Both the position numbers and the translations under genes were made by a program. The notes beneath the pieces were generated by a model that saw nothing but the letters and a program-made list of their open reading frames with translations, was not told the origin of the DNA and made no database searches. A stretch of 41,995 nucleotides of DNA from Rhodospirillales bacterium. GTDB lineage: Bacteria; Pseudomonadota; Alphaproteobacteria; Acetobacterales; Acetobacteraceae. The first letter of the stretch is position 1, and each line of letters starts with the position of its first letter. Below are positions 24,412 through 33,104 of this stretch, piece by piece. Location: positions 1-41,995 of the forward strand of contig JAGWQN010000087.1 in assembly GCA_028869995.1 (NCBI GenBank), in the 5' to 3' direction.

Positions 24412-25803
24412 ATGAACCTGCTGCGGGTCGGCGAGTTCGACGCTGATGCCGAAACCGACGTGCTGGTGGTGGGGGCCGGCGCCGCCGGACTCACCGCTGC
24501 GCTCTCGGCGCACGCGATGGGGGTGGAGACCCTGCTGTTGGAGCGCGATGACACGCCCACGGGCTCGACCTCGCTCTCATCGGGACTTGTCCCCGCCGCC
24601 GGCACACGCTTCCAGCATGCGCTCGGCATCGATGACGATGGCGAAACGTTCTTCGCCGACATCATAGCCAAGAACGGCGACCAGACCGATGCCGCCCGCG
24701 CGCGCCGCCTGGCCGAGGTGTCGGCGGAGGCCGTGGAGTTCCTTGCCGACGCCGCCGACGTGCCGTTTTCCGTCGTCGAGGGTTTCACCTATCCTGGCCA
24801 CTCGGTCCTGCGCATGCATGGCACGCCACAGCGCACGGGCGCGGAGCTGATGGGCCATCTGCTCCCGGCGACCGAACGCGCGGCGATTCCGCTGGTCACC
24901 TCGGCCTGTGTCGTCACGCTCGCCGCGAACGGCGCCGGCCGCATCCTCGGCGTGGAGGTCGAACGCCCGGATGGCGGGCGTGAACGAATCGCATGCCAGG
25001 CGCTGATCCTCGCCTGTGGCGGCTTCGGCGCCAACGCTGGGCGGGTGCGTGCCCACATCCCCAGCATGACGGAGGCTCTCTATTTCGGGCATCCCGGCCA
25101 TCGAGGCGACGCGGTGGCATGGGGTGAGGCACTCGGAGCGCGACTGGCCGATCTCGCCGGCCACCAGGGGCATGGTTCCGTGGCCCACCCGCACGGTATC
25201 CTGATTACCTGGGCGGCGATGAGCGAGGGCGGCATCCAGGTCAACCACGACGGAATCCGCTTCGCCGACGAGAGCCACGGCTATTCCGAGCATGCCGCCG
25301 CGGTCCTCGCGCAACCAGGCGGCGAGGCGATCGCCATCTTCGACGCGCGCATTGCCGGGATTGCCCGCCAGTTCGAGGATTTCCGCAATGCCGAGGCGCT
25401 GGGTGCGGTCCGCGTTGCGGCCGACGCCGCTGCCATCGCGTCGCTCTTCGCGCTGCCTGAGGCAGCCCTGTCCGAAACCCTGGCCGAGGTCGATGCGCTC
25501 GCGGTCCGAGGCGGGCGGGACGCTTTCGGCCGAACGTTCTCGCCCCGGCAACGGCTTACGCCGCCCTACCTCGCCGTGCGCGTCACGGGGGCGCTGTTTC
25601 ATACCCAGGGCGGGCTGGACACCGACCCCGATGCCCGTGTCCTCGGCGCCGACTTGCGACCGCTGCCCAACCTGTTTGCTGCCGGGGGTGCCGCACGCGG
25701 CGTCTCAGGCCCCCACGCCGATGGCTATCTTTCGGGCAACGGCTTGCTCTCGGCGGTCGGTCTCGGCCGCATCGCTGGCCTTGCAGCGGGGAAACGAGCC
25801 TAG
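24412..25803 (+). CDS. FAD-dependent oxidoreductase, fumarate-reductase/ketosteroid-dehydrogenase flavoprotein family
   Basis: A 463-residue protein of the FAD-binding-2 superfamily. The nucleotide-binding loop G21-A-G-A-A-G26 is in DVLVVGAGAAGLTAALSA. TGSTSLSSGLVPAAGTRF is the second FAD contact, LILACGGFGANAGRVR the middle strand, and the C-terminal AAGGAARGVSGPHADGYLSGNGLLSAVGLGR the flavin-ring segment. Members reduce or form a C=C bond next to a carbonyl (fumarate, urocanate, 3-ketosteroids). It lies downstream of the ABC importer and convergent with the Hyu operon, so it may dehydrogenate or reduce the imported compound. AAGG precedes the ATG. No separate cytochrome subunit is present. 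Confidence 0.8.
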   Translation: MNLLRVGEFDADAETDVLVVGAGAAGLTAALSAHAMGVETLLLERDDTPTGSTSLSSGLVPAAGTRFQHALGIDDDGETFFADIIAKNGDQTDAARARRLAEVSAEAVEFLADAADVPFSVVEGFTYPGHSVLRMHGTPQRTGAELMGHLLPATERAAIPLVTSACVVTLAANGAGRILGVEVERPDGGRERIACQALILACGGFGANAGRVRAHIPSMTEALYFGHPGHRGDAVAWGEALGARLADLAGHQGHGSVAHPHGILITWAAMSEGGIQVNHDGIRFADESHGYSEHAAAVLAQPGGEAIAIFDARIAGIARQFEDFRNAEALGAVRVAADAAAIASLFALPEAALSETLAEVDALAVRGGRDAFGRTFSPRQRLTPPYLAVRVTGALFHTQGGLDTDPDARVLGADLRPLPNLFAAGGAARGVSGPHADGYLSGNGLLSAVGLGRIAGLAAGKRA

Positions 25804-25828
25804 CGCGATCGAGCCCTGGTCCGGTCGC

Positions 25829-25843
25829 GGCGGCGTCGCCGCC
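25829..25843. terminator. Short GC hairpin between convergent operons
   Basis: GGCGGCG (25829-25835) and CGCCGCC (25837-25843) form a perfect inverted repeat with a one-base centre (effectively a 6-bp stem). It lies in the 59-base gap between the ends of the flavoprotein gene and the isochorismatase-like gene. It could stop transcription from either side. It lacks a T-tract and is short, so support is modest. Confidence 0.35.
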
Positions 25844-25862
25844 ATCCGTTACGATAGTGTTA

Positions 25863-26459
25863 TCATTGCAAGGCGGCCAGAGCCTGCGCGACGGTGCTGA
25901 CCTCGGCCACCGGCCGCAGCGCCTCGACGGCCACGCGATGCGTCTGGGCATCGAAGGCAGCACAGCCATCCTCGAGCAGTGTCACGGGGAAGTCGCGTAC
26001 CGCCGCATCGCGCACCGTGCTCGCGACGCCGCCATTGGTGACGATCCCGGCCACCAGCAAGCGGCGGATGCCGGCGCGGTTGAGAACCCACTCCAGTCGG
26101 CTCATGTAGAACGCCGAGAATGCGACCTTTTCCACGGCAATGTCGGCCCTGCCGAGCGCGTCCACCTGCGCATGGCCCCAGCTGCCCGGCACGAAATCCC
26201 CCTTGGCGAGGAACGGCCGAGCGCGCCGCAGATGGGGGGAAATGAAGGGCTCGCCATTACGGCCCGGCACCAGTGTGAAATGCGTGGACACGACCCAACC
26301 GCCAGCCGCGCGCAACGCCTGCGTGAGCGGCTTCAACCGCCCTGGCAGGGCCGCGATCTGCGCAGTGCCTAGCCCCGCCCGGCCATAGGCGCCCCTGGGG
26401 TCGATGAAGTCGTTCTGCAGATCGCACAACAACAGTGCGCAGTCGTTCCAGGAACTCAT
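25863..26459 (-). CDS. Isochorismatase-family protein lacking the catalytic cysteine
   Basis: A 198-residue alpha/beta hydrolase-like Rossmann protein. The family triad is Asp-Lys-Cys. D13 is present in LLLCDLQNDF and K111 in VEKVAFSAF, but the cysteine segment (usually TN-x-C-V-x-ST-x-RDA) reads TNGGVASTVRDA, so residue 144 is Gly. Relatives include maleamate amidohydrolase, N-carbamoylsarcosine amidase and nicotinamidase, all needing the cysteine. Without it this protein may be inactive, bind without hydrolysing, or use another mechanism. The ATG overlaps the stop of the hyuA-like gene (ATGA at 26456-26459), so it is the last gene of that operon. Confidence 0.82.
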   Translation of the reverse strand: MSSWNDCALLLCDLQNDFIDPRGAYGRAGLGTAQIAALPGRLKPLTQALRAAGGWVVSTHFTLVPGRNGEPFISPHLRRARPFLAKGDFVPGSWGHAQVDALGRADIAVEKVAFSAFYMSRLEWVLNRAGIRRLLVAGIVTNGGVASTVRDAAVRDFPVTLLEDGCAAFDAQTHRVAVEALRPVAEVSTVAQALAALQ

Positions 26460-28519
26460 ACCACCTCATCCACCGCGGCAATGATGATGTTACCAAAACG
26501 ATCGACGCGACCGACCTGCCCAGGTTCGATGAGGACCGTGGTGTCCGGCTGCTCCAGCACAGCCGGTGCCAGCACCTCGCACCCGACCGGCAAGGCCAGC
26601 CGGTCCAGCACCGGCACGTCCAGCCATTCACCGAACCATACGCGCCGCGTGCCACGATACGCCGCCTCGAACGAGGTCCGCGGGTCAGGCGCGAGCGAAA
26701 GCAGGTCGATCTTCGGTCGCCTGCCGATGACGGCCGTTCGCAGGTTCAGCACCCGGACGGGCGCACCCGACAGCAGGCGGCCATAGGCGGCGCGATAGGT
26801 CGTCTCGAACGCGGTCATCAGCAGGTCGCGCGTCACCGCGCCGCTGCCGTCCGGTGCAAGGTCCAGCCGCACGGCGACGGTGTGCGTCTGGCCCAGATAG
26901 CTCATGTCCAGCTCGTGCGTGACCAGCCGGCCCGTGAACGCGACCCCGGCGCGATCCAGCAGCACGGAGAGTTCGCTGGCCGCCAGGTCCATCTCCGCGC
27001 GCAGTTCCACGGGGTCGATCACGGACAAAAGCCGATTCAGCGTCCGCACCCGGTCGTGGCGCATGTCGGCGATGACGCAACCGAGTGCGGAGGTCACGCC
27101 GGGATAGCGTGGCACGAGTGCGCGCGCGAGCCCGACCTCGCGGATCAGCGCGCCGGCGTGCAACGCGCCGCCGCCGCCGAACGGCATGAGGCTGAACCGC
27201 TTGGGATCGTGGCCGCGTTCGATGGAGACCAGGCGAAGAGCCGAGGCCATGCGCGCGTTCGCAACACGCAGAATGGCCGCGGCTGCGGCGGTCACGTCCA
27301 GCCCCAGCGGCCCGCCGATGTCGCGCATGATGGCAGCGGCCGCCGCGTCGCGGTCGAGCCGCGCGAGCTTGCCACCGATCGGTCGCTCGGGGTTGATGCG
27401 ACCGAGGACGACATTGGCGTCCGTCACCGTCGGTCTGGTACCGCCGGCCGCATAGCAAACGGGCCCCGGCACCGAGCCGGCGCTCTGCGGGCCCACCTGC
27501 AGCAATCCCGCCGCGTCGACCCGCGCGATGGAGCCGCCACCCGCGCCGATGGTCGTGATCTCGATCATCGGCGTGCGCACCACCAGTCCGAAGTCGATGG
27601 TGGATTGCGCCGCCAGCGCCGGCTCGCCGCGGGATATCAGCGACACGTCGAAGGACGTTCCGCCGACGTCACCAGTAATGACGTCCGCGAACCCTGCCTC
27701 GGTGGCGATGTGCGCCGCAGCGATCACGCCCGCCGCCGGGCCCGACAGCGCGGTCCGCACCGGCAGGCGCTGCGCCGTCTCCACGCTCATCACGCCGCCA
27801 TTTGACTGGACGATCAGGAACTCGCCGCCGAACCCGCCCTTGCGCAGCCGCTCGTCGAGCTGCCCCAGGTAGAGGCCCACGACCGGTTGCAGCACGGCGT
27901 TCAACGCAGCCGTGCTGGTGCGCTCGAACTCGCGGATTTCCGGCAGGATGTCGCTTGAGATGCTGATATCGTTGTTGGGCCACACCGCGCGCGCGGCGGC
28001 CAGCGCCGCGCGCTCGTTGTCGGGATTGGCGTAGCTGTGCAGGAAGACGATGCACAGCGCCCGGGCTCCGGCCGCGAGCAAACGAGTCGCCACCTCCTTG
28101 ACCTCGGCCGGATCGACCGGCGTATGCAACGTACCGTTCGCAAGCGTCCGCTCGTTCACCTCCGCGCGCAGCGAGCGGTCGATCACCGGGCTGAAGTCGC
28201 CGCTCAGCCCCCAGGTCTGGCGCCGGTCACGCCGCCGCATCTCCAGCACGTCGCGAAAGCCTTGTGTGGTGATCAGCCCGGCAGGCGCGCCCTTGCGCTC
28301 GAGCAGGGCATTCGTCCCCACGGTGGTGCCGTGCACGATAGCGGAAATACCGGGCAGCGGTGCCAGCGCCGTGATGCCCTCGGCGAAGGCCGTTGCCTCC
28401 TGCCCGCGCATGCTCGGCACCTTGCTGACCCGCGCGGCACCGGAGGCTTCGTCAAACAGGAAAAGATCCGTGTAGGTTCCACCCACATCGACGCCGACGA
28501 CAAGATGCCCGCGACTCAT
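26456..28519 (-). CDS. Hydantoinase/oxoprolinase family subunit A
   Basis: A 687-residue ATP-dependent cyclic-amide hydrolase subunit (HyuA/OplA-like). The actin-like ATP fold begins GVDVGGTYTDLFLFDE. Also seen are VHGTTVGTNALLERKGAPAGLITTQGFRDVLEMRRRDR, ITGDVGGTSFDVSLI and GAGGGSIARVDAAGLLQVGPQSAGSVPGP, all hallmarks of the family. The A subunit phosphorylates the ring amide using ATP and works with the B subunit. Known substrates include 5-oxoproline, N-methylhydantoin and caprolactam; acetone carboxylase subunits are related. Start overlaps the stop of the B subunit gene (ATGA). The substrate is unassigned. Confidence 0.9.
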   Translation of the reverse strand: MSRGHLVVGVDVGGTYTDLFLFDEASGAARVSKVPSMRGQEATAFAEGITALAPLPGISAIVHGTTVGTNALLERKGAPAGLITTQGFRDVLEMRRRDRRQTWGLSGDFSPVIDRSLRAEVNERTLANGTLHTPVDPAEVKEVATRLLAAGARALCIVFLHSYANPDNERAALAAARAVWPNNDISISSDILPEIREFERTSTAALNAVLQPVVGLYLGQLDERLRKGGFGGEFLIVQSNGGVMSVETAQRLPVRTALSGPAAGVIAAAHIATEAGFADVITGDVGGTSFDVSLISRGEPALAAQSTIDFGLVVRTPMIEITTIGAGGGSIARVDAAGLLQVGPQSAGSVPGPVCYAAGGTRPTVTDANVVLGRINPERPIGGKLARLDRDAAAAAIMRDIGGPLGLDVTAAAAAILRVANARMASALRLVSIERGHDPKRFSLMPFGGGGALHAGALIREVGLARALVPRYPGVTSALGCVIADMRHDRVRTLNRLLSVIDPVELRAEMDLAASELSVLLDRAGVAFTGRLVTHELDMSYLGQTHTVAVRLDLAPDGSGAVTRDLLMTAFETTYRAAYGRLLSGAPVRVLNLRTAVIGRRPKIDLLSLAPDPRTSFEAAYRGTRRVWFGEWLDVPVLDRLALPVGCEVLAPAVLEQPDTTVLIEPGQVGRVDRFGNIIIAAVDEVV

Positions 28520-30138
28520 GCGACGTAACCCAGACGCAGGTCACGCGCGGCCTTCTCCGTGTCGCGCTCGGCCGGTTCCCCACAGCCGCCGCCACCGGGG
28601 CTTTCCAGGCGGATGCGATCGCCCTTGCGCATCTCCACGCCGACGACCTTGGAGCCGAGGGGCGGGCGCGCCCAGCTTCCTGCGCGATGGTAGCTGATCA
28701 CGTTCATCGCGCCGTCTCCACCGCCCAGCACGCCTTTCGGCGCGAACCGGGCGCGCTCGGCGAAGACAAACGCCTCGGCGCTCTCTTCCAGCAGCTCGAT
28801 CTCGTAGATCGCGCCCAGGCCGCCGCGATGCCTGCCGACACCACCGGAGTTGGGCCGCAGCGACCATAGCGTGTAGCGCACCGGATAGGCCGCCTCCATC
28901 ACCTCCACAGGTGGAATGATCGCGGTTGCGATCGGCGGGTTGCCGTGATTGAGCCCATCGGCATCAGGCGTGCCACCATGCCCGCCGCCGAAGAACTGGA
29001 ACAGCACCCAACGCCGGCCGTCGGCGCGCGTGCCCGCGATGGAGAGGGCGTTGATCGTGCCATAGGCATTGGCGCAGGCCCGGTCCGGACGGATGCGCGC
29101 GAAGGCCGAGAACAACACGTCAATGATCCGCAAGATCGTCTCGGTATAGCCGCCAACCGGCTTGGGCGGTTGCGCATCGAGCAGGGAGCCGGCGGGGACG
29201 ATGACCTCGATCGGCTCCATCACCCCGGAGTTTGCCGCCACTTCCGGAAACAAGTGCTTCAGTGCAACGTAGACACTCGCGACCGTCGTTGCCCGGCTGA
29301 TGTTGACGGGTCCCGCGCAGGCCGCGGCCGAACGCGTGAAGTCCAGCGTCAGGCTCTCGCCCCGCTTGGTGATGTCGCAGGCGATGCGCAGGGGCGCGTC
29401 GGTGCGTCCGTCGTTATCGAGAAAATCCTCCTGCGACCATTGCCCGTCGGGCAGTGCCGCGATCTCGGCACGGATCTGCAGGCCCGCGCGCACCCGCAGC
29501 TCGTCCAGCGCCTTTGCCACCACCACCGGCGAATATTCATCGAGCAGATCGGTCATCCGTCCGGCGCCGAGGTCAAGCGCGGAGAGATGCGCCTGCAGAT
29601 CGCCATAGGCGACATCGGGCAGGCGGGAGGCCGCGAGCACGATATCGAGGATATCCTGGTTGAGCCGGCCGCGGGCATAGAGCCGAACCGGCGGAATCAG
29701 CACGCCTTCCTGGAAATATTCCGTCGCGGCAGGGTTGTAGTTGCCCGGCACGGCACCGCCGACATCATGCCAGTGGCCCACACTGCCCAGCCAGCAGAAC
29801 AGTCTTCCATCGCGGAAGCATGGCCGGATCAGCCGGAAATCCGATAGATGTGTACCGCCGAGATAGGGATCGTTGAAGATGAAGACGTCGCCCTCCGCGA
29901 CATCGGGAAACTTGTCGATCACCGCCTTCGTCGCGAACGCCATGACACCCACGAAGATGGGCAAGCCGAACTTGCCCTGGATCATCGTGGCCCCGGTCGT
30001 CGCGTGGTAGATGCCGTGGCACGCATCATGCGCCTCGGCGATCGTGGGGTTGAAGGCACCACGGAACAGCGTCGCATCCATTTCGTCGGCGATGCTTTCC
30101 AGCCGACCCTTGAGGACCGCCAGGGTCACCGCGTCCAT
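28516..30138 (-). CDS. Hydantoinase/oxoprolinase family subunit B
   Basis: A 540-residue partner of the A subunit. The N-terminal signature is MDAVTLAVLKGRLESIADEM, followed by ATLFRGAFNPTIAEAHD and the metal-binding FIFNDPYLGGTHLSDF (about 88-103). Later blocks GGYTETILRIIDVLFSAFA, FFGGGHGG and the C-terminal LESPGGGGCGEP are characteristic. The B subunit completes hydrolysis after ATP activation by A. The gene begins 2 bases after the stop of the lyase gene, so lyase, B, A and isochorismatase-like protein form one operon read leftward. Confidence 0.9.
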   Translation of the reverse strand: MDAVTLAVLKGRLESIADEMDATLFRGAFNPTIAEAHDACHGIYHATTGATMIQGKFGLPIFVGVMAFATKAVIDKFPDVAEGDVFIFNDPYLGGTHLSDFRLIRPCFRDGRLFCWLGSVGHWHDVGGAVPGNYNPAATEYFQEGVLIPPVRLYARGRLNQDILDIVLAASRLPDVAYGDLQAHLSALDLGAGRMTDLLDEYSPVVVAKALDELRVRAGLQIRAEIAALPDGQWSQEDFLDNDGRTDAPLRIACDITKRGESLTLDFTRSAAACAGPVNISRATTVASVYVALKHLFPEVAANSGVMEPIEVIVPAGSLLDAQPPKPVGGYTETILRIIDVLFSAFARIRPDRACANAYGTINALSIAGTRADGRRWVLFQFFGGGHGGTPDADGLNHGNPPIATAIIPPVEVMEAAYPVRYTLWSLRPNSGGVGRHRGGLGAIYEIELLEESAEAFVFAERARFAPKGVLGGGDGAMNVISYHRAGSWARPPLGSKVVGVEMRKGDRIRLESPGGGGCGEPAERDTEKAARDLRLGYVA

Positions 30139-30140
30139 GT

Positions 30141-31013
30141 TCAGCGTCCGTGCTCCGTGTCGTAGCCGCGCCCGCGCGCGAGGATCGCCTCGGTTCCCAG
30201 CAGGTCATTGAGGCCCCTGAGGTCCAGCATGCGGTCCCGATAGGCCGCCGTGGTGCCGTCCTTGTGCAGGGTGGCGAAATAGCTCTGCAGCATATGCGTC
30301 AGTGCGCGCACCGTTCCTCCCGGAAAGATGACGATGCGGAAGCCCAAGGCTCCCAGATCGGCGGCCGAGGACAGGGGCGTCCTGCCACCCTCGACCATGT
30401 TGGCCAGCAGCGGCAGGCGGTGGGCAAACCGGGCGACGATCTCCGCCATTTGCGCGCGCGATTCCGGCGCCTCGACGAACAGCACATCCGCGCCAGCATT
30501 GGCATAGGCCTCGGCGCGATCGAGCGCGGCGGTGAACCCCTCGACGGCGATCGCATCGGTGCGCGCGATGATCAGGGCTTCCTGTCGCGTCGCAACGGCG
30601 GCGCGGATTTTCCCCACCATTTCGGGCGCCGGGATCAGCGCCTTGTCCTGCAGGTGCCCGCAGCGCTTGGGGAACGTCTGGTCCTCAAGCTGGATGGCGC
30701 TGGCCCCTGCCCTCTCCAGAACCTTCACCGATCGCTCAACGTTGAGCGCGTTCCCCCAGCCCGTGTCCGCGTCCACGATCACCGGTACGTCGATCCGTTC
30801 GCGGATGCGTCCCAGGACATCCGCGACCTCCGTCATCGAGACGAGGCCGAGGTCCGGTCGGCCGAGCTGGGTATACGCGATCGATGCGCCGGAGAGATAA
30901 ACCGCCTCGAAACCCGCGGACGCCGCCATCGCCGCGCTAAGCGGGTCATAGACGCCGGGGCAAAGCAGGGCCGCCTCGCTGCGAAGCCTGGAACGCAGAC
31001 GCGAGACGTGCAT
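30141..31013 (-). CDS. Isocitrate lyase/PEP mutase superfamily lyase
   Basis: A 290-residue TIM-barrel enzyme. Residues 39-42 (YLSG), the magnesium-binding D81-A-D83, E110 in IQLEDQ and the catalytic loop P115-K-R-C118-G-H120 are all present. The KRCGH loop with its cysteine points to C-C bond lyases (methylisocitrate, 2,3-dimethylmalate, oxaloacetate-type) and not to PEP mutases, which lack it. These enzymes cleave a 2-alkylmalate-type acid to pyruvate, glyoxylate or similar plus a second acid. ATG 31013 is preferred over an upstream GTG (31019); the ribosome site is weak for both. First gene of the leftward operon, divergent from the LeuC/LeuD-like genes. Confidence 0.85.
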   Translation of the reverse strand: MHVSRLRSRLRSEAALLCPGVYDPLSAAMAASAGFEAVYLSGASIAYTQLGRPDLGLVSMTEVADVLGRIRERIDVPVIVDADTGWGNALNVERSVKVLERAGASAIQLEDQTFPKRCGHLQDKALIPAPEMVGKIRAAVATRQEALIIARTDAIAVEGFTAALDRAEAYANAGADVLFVEAPESRAQMAEIVARFAHRLPLLANMVEGGRTPLSSAADLGALGFRIVIFPGGTVRALTHMLQSYFATLHKDGTTAAYRDRMLDLRGLNDLLGTEAILARGRGYDTEHGR

Positions 31014-31036
31014 TGCCACCGGTCCGTATTAGTTGT

Positions 31037-31053
31037 CATATCTTAAGGACATG
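31037..31053. promoter_or_regulatory. Candidate regulator-binding palindrome in the divergent promoter region
   Basis: CATATCTTAAGGACATG is an imperfect 17-bp palindrome (6 of 8 arm pairs match). It sits in the only AT-rich part of the short gap between the two divergent operons. A GntR/HutC gene closes the rightward operon, so this is the natural place for its operator. Assignment is by symmetry and position only. Confidence 0.35.
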
Positions 31054-31104
31054 AAGGCGGAGACCTTGTCAATGCGACCGCCGGAGAGGAGTCCTTTGGA
31101 CGAT

Positions 31105-32514
31105 ATGACGCACCAGCCCGCCGCCCCGCGCACCCTGTTCGACAAGATCTGGGATCAGCACGCCATTCTGACGCGCGAGGATGGCACCACGCTGCTGTGG
31201 ATCGATCGACACTTCGTGCACGAGGGAAGCTTTCACGGGTTCGCCATGCTGGATCACGCGGGCCGCGTGGTCGTCCGCCCGGACCTCACCTTCGCTTTCG
31301 CCGATCATTACGTTCCCAGTCGCCAGCGCGGCCTGCCGATCCGCGATCCGGAAATCGCCGCGATGATCGACATGCTGACGGCCAATGCCGGCCGTCATGG
31401 AATCGAGCTGATGGGACTGGCCGATCCACGCCAGGGCATCGTGCATGTGGTGGGACCCGAACAGGGGCTCACCCTGCCGGGGCTCACCGTGGTCTGCGGT
31501 GACTCCCACACGTCGAGCCATGGCGCGTTCGGGGCCCTTGGTTTCGGGATTGGCGCCTCCGAGGTCAGTCACGTCCTCGCCACCCAGACGCTGTGGCAAC
31601 GCCGGCCGAAGACGCTGCGCATCACCGTGGCGGGCTCGCTTGGCCCGCACATCGCGGCGAAGGACGTCATCCTTTCGGTCATCGGGCATATCGGTGCCGC
31701 CGGTGCCGCCGGCCACGTCATCGAGTACGCCGGCAGCGCCATCCGCGGTCTGGACATGGAAGGTCGCCTCACCGTCTGTAACATGTCGATCGAGGCTGGC
31801 GCCCGAGCCGGGATGGTGGCGCCGGACGACACGACCTTCGCCTGGATCGAGGGGCGCGCGATGGCGCCCAAGGGCCAGCGCTTCGCCGCCGCGGTCGAGG
31901 CCTGGCGCCACCTGCGAACCGACCCCGACGCGCGGTTCGATCGCGAGCTGGCGATCGACGCCGCGACCATCGCGCCCACCGCCACGTGGGGTACATCGCC
32001 TGAGACGGCACTGCCCATTGACGCGCATATCCCCGATCCCGCGGCCGAGCCGGACGCTGCCCGCCGCGCCCGCCTGCGCGAGCAACTTGACTACATGGCC
32101 CTCGAGCCTGGTCGGACGTTAGCCGGAGTACCGATCGACCGCGTCTTCATCGGCAGTTGCACCAACGGCCGCCTGTCGGATCTGCGTGCCGCAGCCGCGG
32201 TGCTGCGTGGCCGCCGCAGCGCGGTGCCCGGCCTCGTCGTCGCAGGCTCGCAGCCGGTGAAGCGAGAGGCCGAGGCCGAGGGGCTTGACCGCGTGTTTCG
32301 CGAGGCCGGGCTCGAATGGGGCGAGCCGGGTTGTTCGATGTGCGTCGGCATCAACGGTGACATCGTGCCCCCCGGCCAGCGCTGCGCCTCGACCAGCAAT
32401 CGCAATTTCCAGGGACGGCAAGGGCCGGGCGCGCGCACCCACCTGATGTCCCCGGCCATGGTGGCGGCAGCCGCACTGCGCGGGCAGATCACCGATGTAC
32501 GGAGCTGCGCATGA
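31105..32514 (+). CDS. LeuC-like hydratase large subunit (aconitase superfamily)
   Basis: A 469-residue [4Fe-4S] hydro-lyase. The start is taken at MTHQPAAPRTLFDKIW because family similarity begins there; ATGs at 31051 and 31072 are in frame and would add residues. Cluster ligands are C352 in FIGSCTNGR and C410 and C413 in GEPGCSMCVGIN. The conserved VVCGDSHTSSHGAFGALGFGIG and TWGTSPE are present. It resembles isopropylmalate isomerase, but lies in a catabolic cluster without leuA or leuB. Dimethylmaleate, maleate, citraconate or homoaconitate hydration are therefore good alternatives. The stop overlaps the LeuD-like ATG (ATGA). Confidence 0.88.
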   Translation: MTHQPAAPRTLFDKIWDQHAILTREDGTTLLWIDRHFVHEGSFHGFAMLDHAGRVVVRPDLTFAFADHYVPSRQRGLPIRDPEIAAMIDMLTANAGRHGIELMGLADPRQGIVHVVGPEQGLTLPGLTVVCGDSHTSSHGAFGALGFGIGASEVSHVLATQTLWQRRPKTLRITVAGSLGPHIAAKDVILSVIGHIGAAGAAGHVIEYAGSAIRGLDMEGRLTVCNMSIEAGARAGMVAPDDTTFAWIEGRAMAPKGQRFAAAVEAWRHLRTDPDARFDRELAIDAATIAPTATWGTSPETALPIDAHIPDPAAEPDAARRARLREQLDYMALEPGRTLAGVPIDRVFIGSCTNGRLSDLRAAAAVLRGRRSAVPGLVVAGSQPVKREAEAEGLDRVFREAGLEWGEPGCSMCVGINGDIVPPGQRCASTSNRNFQGRQGPGARTHLMSPAMVAAAALRGQITDVRSCA

Positions 32515-33104
32515 CGCCCTTCACCGTCGTCGCCGGTCTGGCCATCGCGCTCGACGCCGCGAATATCGATACGGACCAGATTCTTCCCGCGCGATTTCTG
32601 CGCAAGCCGCGCAGCGCCGGCTACCAGAACTTCTTGTTCCACGATCTGAGGCGTCACGATCCCGGCTTTCCGCTCAACCGCACGCAGCCAGCGATCCTTG
32701 TTGCGGCTGAGAATTTCGGCTGCGGTTCATCGCGCGAGGGCGCCGTCTATGCGCTCGTCGACGCCGGCATTCGTTGTGTGATCGCACCGAGTTTCGGCGA
32801 TATCTTCGCGAGCAACGCAAGCAAGAACGGGCTGCTCACGATCGTGCTGCCGGCGGCGCAGACGGCCGCTCTGCGTGCCATGCTGCCGGCAGAGCTCAGG
32901 GTGGATCTGCCAAACCAGACCCTGCGCCTGCCGGATGGCCGCGATATCGGCTTCGCGATCGAGCCGTTTCGCAAGCACTGCCTGGTGGAAGGGCTCGACG
33001 ATATCGGGATCACGCTTCAGCACCAGGCTGACATTGCGGCATTCCAGGCCGAAGACGGGCGGCGGCGGCCGTGGATGGTGCCCGCGCGCGGAAACGCACG
33101 GTGA
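32511..33104 (+). CDS. LeuD-like hydratase small subunit (aconitase superfamily)
   Basis: A 197-residue swivel-domain subunit. NIDTDQILPARFL (residues 18-30) and NFGCGSSREGAVYALVDAGI (68-87) are the two signature segments, and GLLTIVLP lies in the middle. The length fits LeuD. It forms the active site with the LeuC-like subunit, and the loop before residue 40 helps to set substrate choice. It is translationally coupled on both sides (ATGA with the large subunit, GTGA with the regulator gene). Confidence 0.88.
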   Translation: MTPFTVVAGLAIALDAANIDTDQILPARFLRKPRSAGYQNFLFHDLRRHDPGFPLNRTQPAILVAAENFGCGSSREGAVYALVDAGIRCVIAPSFGDIFASNASKNGLLTIVLPAAQTAALRAMLPAELRVDLPNQTLRLPDGRDIGFAIEPFRKHCLVEGLDDIGITLQHQADIAAFQAEDGRRRPWMVPARGNAR

